From Clostridia bacterium (lineage in GTDB: Bacteria; Bacillota; Clostridia; Oscillospirales; CAG-272), in NCBI GenBank assembly GCA_017508195.1, contig JAFVZL010000047.1:1-62653 (forward strand): a stretch of 62,653 nt of DNA. Reading direction: 5' to 3'. Of the stretch, positions 53,777 to 62,343 are shown piece after piece. The first letter of the stretch is position 1; the number at the start of each line of letters is the position of its first letter. The notes below the pieces were generated by a model. The model was not told the origin of the DNA. It searched no databases and saw only the letters and a list, made by a program, of their open reading frames with translations. A program made the position numbers and the translations under genes.

Positions 53777-55558
53777 ATGCTTGATAAGAGAGTGATTGAA
53801 TGTGACCTTTGCGTTGTGGGCGGCGGTATGGCAGGTCTTACCGCAGCAATATCAGCAGCACGCGAGGGTGCTAAGGTAGTTCTTATGCACGAGCGCCCTA
53901 TGCTCGGCGGTAACGCATCCTCCGAGATAAGGATGTGGGTGTGCGGTGCTAAAGGTAAAAATAACCGCGAGACGGGTATACTTGAGGAGATAATGCTCGA
54001 GAGCCTCTACCGAAATCCCACAAAGAGCTATGCTCTGTGGGACTCCATACTCTACGATTTCGTTAAGCGCGAGGAAAATATCACTCTGTTGCTGAACACG
54101 ACCTGTATGGATGCCGAGATCAACGAGGGTGAATACAAGCACGGCAGAGACCGCGCTATCACCGAGATAACCGGCTATCAGATGACTACACAGAGGCTTA
54201 TCACCGTTAAGGCAAAATATTATGCCGACTGCTCGGGCGACAGTATTCTCGCACCTCTTACGGGTGCAGAGTTCAGGCTCGGAAGAGAGAGCAAGTACGA
54301 GTTTGACGAGGACACCGAGCTCGAGGTCTCCGACAGGATGACTATGGGTATGTCCTGCCTCGTTTACGGCAGGGAGACCGACCGCAAGATAGACTTTATC
54401 CCCCCGAGCTTTGCGACTAAGCTTACCGACCGCGACTTCGAGAACAGGATGCCCGATATCTATGACGAGACCGAAAACTTCTGGTATCTCGAGCTCGGCG
54501 GCAACCGCGACAGCATCGGTGACACCGAGGAACTGCGCGACGAGCTTGTAGCGCTCGCGCTCGGTACGTGGGATTACGTCAAGAACTCGGGAAGATTCAA
54601 GGCTGATAACTTCGACGTTGACTTCCTCGGCTTCTTACCCGGTAAGCGCGAGTCGCGCAGAATGTGCGGTGAATACATAGTAACCCAGAGAGATATCTCC
54701 GGCGGAAAGGTATTCGATGATGAAATTGCCTACGGCGGATGGCCACTCGATGATCATTTCCCCGGCGGATTCTACCATAGAGGCGTACCTAACACCGACT
54801 TCCAGACACCTGCACCCTATTCTCTTCCCTATCGCGCGCTCTACTCAAAGAACGTTGACAACCTTTTCTTCGCCGGAAGGAACATCAGCATGACGCACAC
54901 CGCTATGAGCAGTATCCGAGTTATGGCAACCTGTGCTCTGCTCGGTGAGGCAGTAGGCAAGGCGGCGGCTATCGCTGCCGAGTTCGGTATTACGCCTCAC
55001 GACGTATATCTCGAGAAGCTCTCCTTACTTCAAAAGAAGCTGCTCTCCGAGGACTGCTTCTTGCCTAACATTAAGCGCGAGGTAGGTAATACCTGCCTTG
55101 ATGCGACCATTACCGGTTCTGATGACAGTATCAGAAACGGTGAGGACAGACCTCACTACAAGTACGGCACCGAGGATGCATCGGCAGCCACCGTTACACT
55201 TGGCGGTGAGGTGAAATACAGTTTTGAGGCAAAGGATATCGAGTCTGTGCATATCGTATTCGATAGCGACCTAAACAGAGTCACTCTCCCGGGCGGATGG
55301 TGCGAGCAGGGTCACTCCACCCGTGCAAACATCCTTCTGTCAAGCCCCATTATGTGTATGCCCAAGACACTTTGCCGTTCGTTCAGGCTTGTCGGGTCGC
55401 TCGACGGACACGAAACCGTTATACTCGATGTTACGGACAACAGAAAGCGCTCCTATCACCTCGAGAATATCGGCAAATTCGACTCCCTGAGGCTCGTACC
55501 TACCGAGAGCTGGGGCGAGGGTGATACCGTAGCCGTAGTTTCCTTTGACTTCGTATAA
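53777..55558 (+). CDS. FAD-dependent oxidoreductase (FAD_oxidored family)
   Basis: A 593-residue flavoprotein. The dinucleotide fold CDLCVVGGGMAGLTAAISAA is at residues about 10-30, followed by MLGGNASSEIRMWV. YADCSGDSILAPLTGAEF near 150 and FFAGRNISMTHTAMSSIRVM near 365 complete the FAD-binding family pattern (PF12831). The last 120 residues form a beta-rich domain with repeated charged strands. The family is common beside polysaccharide-utilisation genes, and its substrates are mostly unknown. AGAGGT precedes the ATG. It is controlled presumably by the divergent PocR/AraC protein. A terminator follows. Confidence 0.82.
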   Translation: MLDKRVIECDLCVVGGGMAGLTAAISAAREGAKVVLMHERPMLGGNASSEIRMWVCGAKGKNNRETGILEEIMLESLYRNPTKSYALWDSILYDFVKREENITLLLNTTCMDAEINEGEYKHGRDRAITEITGYQMTTQRLITVKAKYYADCSGDSILAPLTGAEFRLGRESKYEFDEDTELEVSDRMTMGMSCLVYGRETDRKIDFIPPSFATKLTDRDFENRMPDIYDETENFWYLELGGNRDSIGDTEELRDELVALALGTWDYVKNSGRFKADNFDVDFLGFLPGKRESRRMCGEYIVTQRDISGGKVFDDEIAYGGWPLDDHFPGGFYHRGVPNTDFQTPAPYSLPYRALYSKNVDNLFFAGRNISMTHTAMSSIRVMATCALLGEAVGKAAAIAAEFGITPHDVYLEKLSLLQKKLLSEDCFLPNIKREVGNTCLDATITGSDDSIRNGEDRPHYKYGTEDASAATVTLGGEVKYSFEAKDIESVHIVFDSDLNRVTLPGGWCEQGHSTRANILLSSPIMCMPKTLCRSFRLVGSLDGHETVILDVTDNRKRSYHLENIGKFDSLRLVPTESWGEGDTVAVVSFDFV

Positions 55559-55563
55559 AAATA

Positions 55564-55606
55564 GCACTCACAGACGCAAAACCGCATCTGTGAGTGCATT
55601 TTTTAT
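55564..55606 (+). terminator. Terminator after the FAD-oxidoreductase gene
   Basis: GCACTCACAGA (55564-55574) pairs with TCTGTGAGTGC (55587-55597), extended by inner GC pairs, then ATTTTTTATTT. Also usable by the convergent membrane-protein gene. Confidence 0.85.
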
Positions 55607-56172
55607 TTGTTTTTTATGAACAGGTACACCGTTCTTACCGCATACATCAGAATACATATGCTGAACAGGAAATTACCGATGGGTACTAAGGCATCAATGA
55701 CTCCGATGAATGAAGCCACGTAGCTCTCGAAGTATATCGTAACTACCTCGTATATCAGACGGAGAAATCCCGCTATGATAAGAAGGTACGGATAAAATCT
55801 CGTAAGAAGGTCTATCCTGCCGTCAGAGCTGTAATTAGCATCCTCTTCGGCTATGAATCTGCGCGTGAAGAATCCCGCCGCGATCACGGTTATCGAGAGT
55901 ACTCCAAAAACAAAGAGACGGTAAAAGACAGGATCCTCGGTTATAGCTTTACCCACCTCGGATGCTAAATAAAAAGCACCTATGCCTCCGATGATGTATA
56001 ACGCAGCCTCTTTATAGGTAGCCCTCGCGTCGCTGAAGCCCTGTCCTATGTTGTATATTCCTATTCCGATGATATATATCACTATGCCTATGTGAACGGC
56101 AAAGGGCATTATCATTATCGCACCGAGAAACAGTGCAAGAACAAATATCCTCTTAATTAAGTAACCTATCAA
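55603..56172 (-). CDS. Hypothetical membrane protein with five to six helices
   Basis: A 189-residue polytopic membrane protein, starting with TTG 56172 (GAGGTGAT about 7 bp upstream). Hydrophobic helices are LAFLGAIMIMPFAVHIGIVIYIIG, AALYIIGGIGAFYLAS, LFVFGVLSITVIAAGFF, and three more towards the C-terminus. A loop of about 20 residues (RRFIAEEDANYSSDGRID) lies in the middle. No family is recognised. It has a promoter at 56203-56232 region (TTGACT, 17 bp, TAATAT on the minus strand). It stands alone and convergent with the FAD-oxidoreductase gene. Confidence 0.6.
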   Translation of the reverse strand: MIGYLIKRIFVLALFLGAIMIMPFAVHIGIVIYIIGIGIYNIGQGFSDARATYKEAALYIIGGIGAFYLASEVGKAITEDPVFYRLFVFGVLSITVIAAGFFTRRFIAEEDANYSSDGRIDLLTRFYPYLLIIAGFLRLIYEVVTIYFESYVASFIGVIDALVPIGNFLFSICILMYAVRTVYLFIKNK

Positions 56173-56285
56173 GTCTTATCACCTCGGCTGAACTATTTAC
56201 TTATATATATTAACACCCGAGCGACTAAAAGTCAAGTGAAATACACTCATTTTATACTTTTTAACGCCCTTATCCATTGTTAAAC

Positions 56286-56314
56286 TTGACAAAGGGCTCA
56301 AAATCGGTTATAAT
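56286..56314 (+). promoter_or_regulatory. Consensus promoter of the dual-HTH regulator
   Basis: TTGACA (56286-56291), 17 bp, TATAAT (56309-56314). Confidence 0.85.
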
Positions 56315-56327
56315 ATATTTCGCTGAG

Positions 56328-56370
56328 CGAATAATACTATTGTGCGCTTGACGAATAATACCATTTTGCG
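56328..56370 (+). repeat. Two direct repeats in the leader, candidate operator
   Basis: CGAATAATACTATTGTGCG (56328-56346) and CGAATAATACCATTTTGCG (56352-56370) are 24 bp apart and differ at two positions. They sit between the predicted start of transcription and the ribosome site. Confidence 0.6.
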
Positions 56371-56379
56371 GAGCTGAAA

Positions 56380-57639
56380 ATGAATCACTTAGAGAATTAC
56401 GAGCAAAATTACATTATGATAGACGAGGCATCGAGGCTATGGGGCGTTACTCCAAGGCGCATACAGGCTATGTGCGCGGGGGGTAAAATAGAGGGTGCTA
56501 TACAGATAGGCAGAAGCTGGCTTATCCCCAAAAGCACCGTAAAGCCGATAGACGGAAGAACAAAGGCGGCAAGAGCAAAGGCAGAAGCCGATATGCCGCT
56601 GCCACGAAAGACTCCATTTCTTTATATGAGCGATTTGTATCACACTCCCGGTACGGCTGACGATGTAGGCGCAAGCTTATACTATAACCACGAGGCTCAG
56701 GTGCTTTTTGAAGCTGAGGTCGCGTACTCACGCGGTGAGATAGATAAGGTATACGAGAGCGCGAGCTATCTTCTTAAGAAGCACTCGGGATTCTATGCGG
56801 TTATCGGTGCAGGCATGCTGCTCGCAATGTGTGCTATATGGAAGGGCGATATAGATATGTGGCGCAGAGCAAAGATACATATCTCCGAGGCTCCCGCCGT
56901 AAGTGACAGCGACAGAGATGCGATGCAGCTCGCGATAAGTGCCGTAGATATAATGCTGTACAGTGTCGAGAGCTTCCCCGATTGGTTCAAAACAGGTTGC
57001 TTCGAGCCTCTGCATAAGGACGCCTTCCCTGCGGCTAAGGTATATTACGCAAAATATTTGTATGCAGCCGGGTATGGCGTAGCAACCGGTGCGGTAAAGC
57101 TGGAGGGTGTCGAGGGTCTTTCGCTCATGTCGATAATACCGAGCACGATAGAGCCTCTTATCTGCTGGGCAAACGAAAGAAATACCGTAATCTCGGAGAT
57201 ATATCTGCGTATGACGTGTGCTGCCGTATACCATAACAGCGGCAACGATAATGCCGCGATCAGGCATATTGACAGGGCTATCAGCCTCGCGCTCCCCGAT
57301 AAGCTTTACGGTCTTCTCGCGGAATACTGCCGTGCGCTCGATACGCTTATTGAAAAAAGGCTATCGCTCATTGACGAGGATGCATGGCTCAAGGTCAAGA
57401 AGCTATATAAGACCTATAACGAGGGATGGTCTATACTCTCGGGAGCTGTGCGCGGAAAAAATATTATCACTACTCTTTCACAAAAAGAGCGCGAGGTCGC
57501 GAAGCTTGCCGCCTTCGGCATGACTAACAAGGAAATAGCCGAAAAGCTCCATCTTTCCCTCTCGGTCGTAAAGCAGGCTATAAGAATAGTATCCGAGAAA
57601 TCGGGTATGAGCCGTTCAAGCTTTGCCGCTATACTCTGA
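56380..57639 (+). CDS. LuxR-type regulator with an additional N-terminal excisionase-like HTH
   Basis: A 419-residue protein. Residues about 10-60 (YIMIDEASRLWGVTPRRIQA...GAIQIGRSWLIPKSTVKPI) form the MerR/excisionase-type winged helix. Residues about 110-340 are alpha-helical and fit a TPR-like or other helical sensor (AEVAYSRGEIDKVYESAS; ERNTVISEIYLRMTCAAVYHN; RHIDRAISLA). The C-terminus from about 365 is a LuxR HTH, LSQKEREVAKLAAFGMTNKEIAEKL. Thus DNA-binding-type domains occur at both ends. It has no receiver domain or ATPase. The paired repeats in its own leader make autoregulation possible. The small Cys-rich gene and the surface-protein gene follow. Confidence 0.82.
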   Translation: MNHLENYEQNYIMIDEASRLWGVTPRRIQAMCAGGKIEGAIQIGRSWLIPKSTVKPIDGRTKAARAKAEADMPLPRKTPFLYMSDLYHTPGTADDVGASLYYNHEAQVLFEAEVAYSRGEIDKVYESASYLLKKHSGFYAVIGAGMLLAMCAIWKGDIDMWRRAKIHISEAPAVSDSDRDAMQLAISAVDIMLYSVESFPDWFKTGCFEPLHKDAFPAAKVYYAKYLYAAGYGVATGAVKLEGVEGLSLMSIIPSTIEPLICWANERNTVISEIYLRMTCAAVYHNSGNDNAAIRHIDRAISLALPDKLYGLLAEYCRALDTLIEKRLSLIDEDAWLKVKKLYKTYNEGWSILSGAVRGKNIITTLSQKEREVAKLAAFGMTNKEIAEKLHLSLSVVKQAIRIVSEKSGMSRSSFAAIL

Positions 57640-57749
57640 GCCACGGAAATCATATCCAAATCGCGTACAAAAGGATATATAACTACTGTTTGGCTATACG
57701 AAAATAGAGCCAAAATATCCCGTTTTTGGTAATACCGAGAATTAATATC

Positions 57750-57821
57750 ATCTGCTATACTGTTATCGTAAGGTAATTTCCGCCTTCGGTGACGTATAGC
57801 AGATTTTTCTTTTTCCGAAGG
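57750..57821 (+). promoter_or_regulatory. Terminator-like leader with competing pairings
   Basis: ATCTGCTATAC (57750-57760) pairs with GTATAGCAGAT (57794-57804), followed by TTTTCTTTTT. The loop holds CCTTCGG (57783-57789), complementary to CCGAAGG (57815-57821), which touches the AAAGGAG ribosome site of the next gene. The loop could therefore mask that region. Confidence 0.6.
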
Positions 57822-57838
57822 TGAAAGGAGATGATGTC

Positions 57839-58192
57839 ATGAAGGATAAAAGCACCTATCCCATGGGTGAGGGTGTTATCCGCGAGGGAGATTTATATAA
57901 GGTAGTAAGCACCTACGGCAAGAGCTTCGAGCTAAGATACGGCTACTATGAGGAGTGCGACAGGCAGAGTCCGATCTGTGAGCCCGTAGTTATCTACCCC
58001 GACTTTCAAAGCGAGCCCGTCTACACGGATGGCGGTGAGCCCTTTGTAACACTGATGCAGGATGCCTGCGTACACTATAAGGGCGATGCGGAGCTTTGCG
58101 AGGACACCTCGTGCGCAGAGTGCAGATTCTTTAAGTCCGGTGAGGAGTGGTTCGGTATATGCACCGCTTACGAAAACAGATTTAAGGAATAG
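57839..58192 (+). CDS. Small Cys-rich hypothetical protein
   Basis: A 117-residue soluble protein. ATG 57839 follows AAAGGAG by 9 bp; a GTG at 57821 overlaps the ribosome site. The N-terminal half (REGDLYKVVSTYGKSFELRYGYYEECDRQSP) is beta-rich. The C-terminal half has DACVHYKGDAELCEDTSCAECRFF and GICTAYENRF, with four to five Cys spaced like a zinc or iron-sulfur site. I do not recognise a family with known function. The gene lies between the regulator and the surface protein; 55 bp separate it from the latter, which suggests one transcript. Confidence 0.6.
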   Translation: MKDKSTYPMGEGVIREGDLYKVVSTYGKSFELRYGYYEECDRQSPICEPVVIYPDFQSEPVYTDGGEPFVTLMQDACVHYKGDAELCEDTSCAECRFFKSGEEWFGICTAYENRFKE

Positions 58193-58247
58193 ACTGCTCG
58201 GTGAAAAACACTTTGGTTACATTACAGATTACATAAAGGAGAACGCT

Positions 58248-61200
58248 ATGAAAAGGAACTTTAACAGATTTTGGGCAATTGCCGTTGTGATACTCGTGCT
58301 CGTTGCAAGTGTTATCGGCACTTCCCTGACGGTCGGTGCGCAAGAGGCTACACCGGATATTGTGGATATTGAAATAGATAACGGCAACAAGGTCACCCTT
58401 AAGGACACCGACTCCGACGGATACTACGAGATAGGCACGGCAGACGAGCTTTATGCGTTTGCTGCTCTGGTAATCGGAGGTCAAAAAAGCATATCCGCTG
58501 AGCTTACCGCAAATATTACCGTAAACGAGAACGTACTTAAAGCAGACGGATCTCTTAACGGTACTCCCGCAAGATCCTGGAGCACTATCAGTACACTTGT
58601 TGATCCGTACAAAGGCTCCTTCGACGGCGGATTTCACACTATAAGCGGTATATACTGCGTTGATGATTATTACGTTTCACTCTTCGGCAAGCTTTCAGGA
58701 TCGGCAAGTGTTAAAAACCTCGGCATAGTCGATTCCTACTTTAAAGGTAAAGGAAGAACCGCGACCTTCGCCCATGAGTCCGATGGCTTGATAGAAAATT
58801 GCTTCGGTATTGCAACGTTGGATTGCGTCGAAGATGACTCGGTAGCGAATTACTACGCCGGTATCGCAGGATACGTTGCGGGTAGTATCAGGGGATGCTT
58901 TTTCTCGGGCTTGATCCAAGGTTCTCCCGGACAAAAAGGCGGAATAGCCGGTATGAGCGATCCTCAAGCTAGCTTTGAAAGCTGCTATTTCGACAGCACC
59001 AAGTACAATGGCGTTGCGATCGGATTAGCCAGAGGCTCCATTACGAACGTTGAGGGTAAGGCTGCCGAGTCCTTTGCAAGCGGTGAGGTCGCATACCTTC
59101 TCGGCGCACCCTACGGACAGAAGCTCGGTACTTTGGATGCAGAGCTATATCCAGTATTCTCTGACGAACGTGTATACAAGAGCATAGCGGGCGGCAATTC
59201 AACCGACGGCTTTGAGTTTGTATTATCAAACACAGAACACGTGGTAGCCCTTGAGATATTCGCAGAAGAGGCGAAAGGCTTCGATAATATCTTCAATGCC
59301 ATAAGCTTCGTATCAAGCGTTAGTAATGGTAAGATAACTTTACTTAAGGACATCATTATTGAAGAATACATAGATGTGGAAGATTACAACCTCGAGATCG
59401 ATCTTAACGGCTATGAGATACGCTCACAAGTCAAAGAAATAATAAAAAATGTCGGGGGAACCGTAAAAATCATCGGTGACAATACCGAGGGCAGCAGGCT
59501 TGTTACCGAGGCGGAAATGTACTATGTCATCTACAACTACGGAACAATGGAAATCACCGACGTTACTTTGGTAGGCGATTGCGGAATTCTCAACGCGAAC
59601 GATTCGTCTTATATCGCCGATCTCACTCTGAACAACGTAACGGTTGAGTCGCCTGTCATGTGTCTTTCGAATTTTGGTATTGCGGAGCTCAACGATTGCA
59701 CCTTCAAGAGCACCGATCCTGCTTCTATAGCAATTGCGAATAAATCCTCTCTGGTTATTGACGGCGGCAGCTACCGCGGAGCAATGGCATTATTATCGGA
59801 AGCTGGTGATATTATTATCAGATCCGGTGATATCGTCGGCACCATACACAATGCAATCAACTTGGTAGGGGGTATAGCGCGAATATACGGCGGACGCTTT
59901 GAGGCAGCGGCAGAAAAAGAAGATAAGCTCACCACTGTATTTGTTAACTCCAACGCTTTACTTACCATCTACGGCGGAGAATTTTCAAACGGATTATATA
60001 ACTCTATGGGAGATATTAATTCCCTAATAGCAAGCGGATATAAGCTCTTTGATTCCGAGTTCAACGAGATCGCTCTCGAGCCCGAAACTGATACTGTCCC
60101 CGGACTTGTCCGAATCTACCCCGACAAGGTGGCACTCGCCGTAAATGGTGATGACTTCAGCTGTGTCGCTGCATTTGACACCGTGAGCATGGCGTTAGAA
60201 TATTCTGCACTTTACTCTTGCAAGACTCTGGTGCTTAAGGATAATGACGAGAGCTTCACCGTACCAAACGGTGCAACACTTCTCGGCGCAAGTGCAGTAT
60301 TCAGCGGTGAGATAACCAACACGGGTACTATCAAAAGCGGTACTTTCAACGGCAAGATCAAAAACATGGGTGATATTGTCGGCGGTACGTTCAATGCCGA
60401 AATAAACAACAATGAGGACGGCAGAATATCGAGTGGCTGCTTCAATTCGACGGTAACCATAAAGCCCGGATCCAAATTCCATAACAACGGCGGTATAACC
60501 ATAGGTGAAAACTTCGTACTTGAATATAAAGGCGGTAATTTAATCTGCAACTCGCATATCGGACCTGCGACCTGCGTTTCTGCCGGTGTATGCAGAATAT
60601 GCGAGGCCGAGCATGAGCCGATAGATCCCGATGCACACGTTGAGGGTGAGCCTGCAACCTGCATCAGGAAGACGGTATGCGACCTTTGCGGTAATGAGTA
60701 TGGCGAATATGCTCCTCACAACTTCTACGGCGACGGCACTTGTGCTACCGAGGGCTGTGACGTGGTTGCGGTTGTGATGATAGAGCAGACCTTCTATACC
60801 AGCTTCAGCGATGCACTAGCATCGGTTCAGCCCGATCAGACTATATACGTGATACGTAACTTCGAGATCAGCGAAGATCTCACTATTCCCGAACACGTCC
60901 AACTCAATGGCTCTGAGTTTACTATCACTCTGAACGATTGCCGACTTACGCTTGGCGGTATTATCAATAGCGGAAAGTTTATACTTAACGATTCGGAGTT
61001 AGTTGTTGATCCTACCGGAATTATCTGGGGCGGTACGTACGAAGGCAATGCTATCATAAACAGCGGTTATATCTGGGCCGGTTCGTTCTACGTTGATAGC
61101 ATCGAGAATGACATAGATTCGTCTATCGAAAACGACGGCAATTTATGGATCTCCGAGTCTACCGAGTTAACTGTAGACGGTTATCTGAACTGTGAATTCC

Positions 61201-61970
61201 ACTTCGGTGGCGTGGTATCATGCATCAACTACCGCTTCTGTAAGCTTTGTGCTTATCCTTACGAACCGAAGGTGGACCATAAAGATGAAAACCGCGACCA
61301 TAACTGCGACATCGGGTGCACCATTCCTCAGGGAGATCACGTAGACACAAACCTCGACCACAACTGTGACTACGGTTGTGAGGTTTTGATCGGCGAGCAT
61401 ATTGACAATAGCCGCGATCACGTATGTGACCACGGCTGCGATGTTGCTATCGGTGAGCACAAGGACGTTGACCTCGACCATAAGTGCGACTACGGATGCA
61501 TTGATGAGATAGGAGAGCACAAAGACGATGATTACGATCACAAGTGTGACTACGGATGCACCGAGGCGATCGGCGATCATAAGGATGCCGACAACGATGA
61601 CGATCACCTTTGCGACTACTGTGACGGTGTAATTACGACCTGCGACTTTGGCGATCCCACCTGCACGGTTCCGGCTACCTGCCCCGTATGCCAAAAGACC
61701 GACGGTGAACCGCTCGGACACAGTTACACAAACGCATGCGATGCTATTTGCGACAGATGCTATGACGAGCGCGTACCCCAAGAGCATTACAGCAAGGATG
61801 CCGACGGTATCTGCGACGAGTGCGGTGAAAGCTTTACCCTCTCGGGCGGCGCGATAGCAGGCATCGTGATAGGCTCGACGGCAGTAGCCGGCGTAGGCGG
61901 CTTCTCACTCTTCTGGTTTGTAATCAAGAAGAAAAAGTGGAGCGACCTGCTCGCACTGTTTAAGAGGTAA
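58248..61970 (+). CDS. Large surface protein: beta-helix body, His/Asp/Cys repeats, C-terminal membrane anchor
   Basis: A 1240-residue exported protein. The start MKRNFNRFW (AAAGGAG 8 bp upstream) begins a signal peptide ending near VGAQEA. Residues about 45-330 resemble GLUG-type repeats (GSFDGGFHTISGIY, SLFGKLSGSASVKNLG). Residues about 350-900 are strand-rich and parallel-beta-helix-like (LNNVTVESPVM, RIYGGRFEAAAEK, GTIKSGTFNGKIKNM). A Cys-rich segment follows near 775-830. Residues about 1010-1125 hold six 20-residue repeats with the pattern H-x-D-x-x-x-D-H-x-C-D-x-G-C. A further Cys motif and a hydrophobic helix (GGAIAGIVIGSTAVAGVGGF) with FVIKKKKW at the end anchor it in the membrane. 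No enzyme motif is seen; an adhesin or binding role is likely. A terminator follows. Confidence 0.78.
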   Translation: MKRNFNRFWAIAVVILVLVASVIGTSLTVGAQEATPDIVDIEIDNGNKVTLKDTDSDGYYEIGTADELYAFAALVIGGQKSISAELTANITVNENVLKADGSLNGTPARSWSTISTLVDPYKGSFDGGFHTISGIYCVDDYYVSLFGKLSGSASVKNLGIVDSYFKGKGRTATFAHESDGLIENCFGIATLDCVEDDSVANYYAGIAGYVAGSIRGCFFSGLIQGSPGQKGGIAGMSDPQASFESCYFDSTKYNGVAIGLARGSITNVEGKAAESFASGEVAYLLGAPYGQKLGTLDAELYPVFSDERVYKSIAGGNSTDGFEFVLSNTEHVVALEIFAEEAKGFDNIFNAISFVSSVSNGKITLLKDIIIEEYIDVEDYNLEIDLNGYEIRSQVKEIIKNVGGTVKIIGDNTEGSRLVTEAEMYYVIYNYGTMEITDVTLVGDCGILNANDSSYIADLTLNNVTVESPVMCLSNFGIAELNDCTFKSTDPASIAIANKSSLVIDGGSYRGAMALLSEAGDIIIRSGDIVGTIHNAINLVGGIARIYGGRFEAAAEKEDKLTTVFVNSNALLTIYGGEFSNGLYNSMGDINSLIASGYKLFDSEFNEIALEPETDTVPGLVRIYPDKVALAVNGDDFSCVAAFDTVSMALEYSALYSCKTLVLKDNDESFTVPNGATLLGASAVFSGEITNTGTIKSGTFNGKIKNMGDIVGGTFNAEINNNEDGRISSGCFNSTVTIKPGSKFHNNGGITIGENFVLEYKGGNLICNSHIGPATCVSAGVCRICEAEHEPIDPDAHVEGEPATCIRKTVCDLCGNEYGEYAPHNFYGDGTCATEGCDVVAVVMIEQTFYTSFSDALASVQPDQTIYVIRNFEISEDLTIPEHVQLNGSEFTITLNDCRLTLGGIINSGKFILNDSELVVDPTGIIWGGTYEGNAIINSGYIWAGSFYVDSIENDIDSSIENDGNLWISESTELTVDGYLNCEFHFGGVVSCINYRFCKLCAYPYEPKVDHKDENRDHNCDIGCTIPQGDHVDTNLDHNCDYGCEVLIGEHIDNSRDHVCDHGCDVAIGEHKDVDLDHKCDYGCIDEIGEHKDDDYDHKCDYGCTEAIGDHKDADNDDDHLCDYCDGVITTCDFGDPTCTVPATCPVCQKTDGEPLGHSYTNACDAICDRCYDERVPQEHYSKDADGICDECGESFTLSGGAIAGIVIGSTAVAGVGGFSLFWFVIKKKKWSDLLALFKR
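61278..61620 (+). repeat. Six 60-bp in-frame repeats encoding HxDxxxDHxCDYGC units
   Basis: Units start with a His codon at 61278, 61338, 61398, 61458, 61518 and 61578, an exact 60-bp period. The sixth is altered (DNDDDHLCDYC). Nucleotide sequences differ between units while key residues stay, so selection acts on the protein. Confidence 0.88.
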
Positions 61971-61979
61971 ATAATTTTA

Positions 61980-62012
61980 GCGTGATGCTCATCCCGAGCA
62001 TCACGCTTTCCC
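61980..62012 (+). terminator. Terminator of the surface-protein gene
   Basis: GCGTGATGCTC (61980-61990), loop ATCCC, GAGCATCACGC (61996-62006), then TTTCCCC. Confidence 0.75.
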
Positions 62013-62093
62013 CATCTGCACTTAGTTCTCTGCGAACTTATTCCATTCAGGTTATGTTTTGCAATACTTTTTCTCATAAATCAAAAAAAGGTA

Positions 62094-62122
62094 TTGCAAA
62101 AACGTTTTTAATATGATATAAT
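62094..62122 (+). promoter_or_regulatory. Promoter of the tRNA-Ser gene
   Basis: TTGCAA (62094-62099), 17 bp, TATAAT (62117-62122), with TG at 62114-62115 as extended -10. The 125-nt leader carries the hairpin GCAGAG...CTCTGC (62184-62219) and no gene. Confidence 0.78.
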
Positions 62123-62253
62123 AATACGCGTTGAAGCAAATTTGAGCTTTAATGAACAATTAAATATGCGACATAATGCATCGCAGAGCTGTTTCACCAA
62201 GGGTGAATAAGACTCTGCATAAATATGATGTATAGTGTTGCATTATATTTTAC

Positions 62254-62343
62254 GCAGAGGTATCGAAGTGGTCATAACGGGGCTGACTCGAAATCAGTTT
62301 GTGCCAAAAGCACACGAGGGTTCGAATCCCTCCCTCTGCGCCA
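62254..62343 (+). tRNA. tRNA-Ser (anticodon CGA)
   Basis: A 90-nt class II tRNA. Acceptor GCAGAGG...CCTCTGC with discriminator G and encoded CCA (62341-62343). Anticodon stem GCTGA/TCAGT encloses loop CTCGAAA, with anticodon CGA at 62289-62291, reading UCG codons. A long variable arm (GTGCCAAAAGCAC) and T arm GAGGG-TTCGAAT-CCCTC fit tRNA-Ser. An intrinsic terminator follows directly. Confidence 0.92.

Noticed and set aside
61278..61620. CRISPR-like array
   Set aside because: The period is 60 bp but the units are in-frame protein-coding repeats with silent variation and no constant repeat/variable spacer structure.
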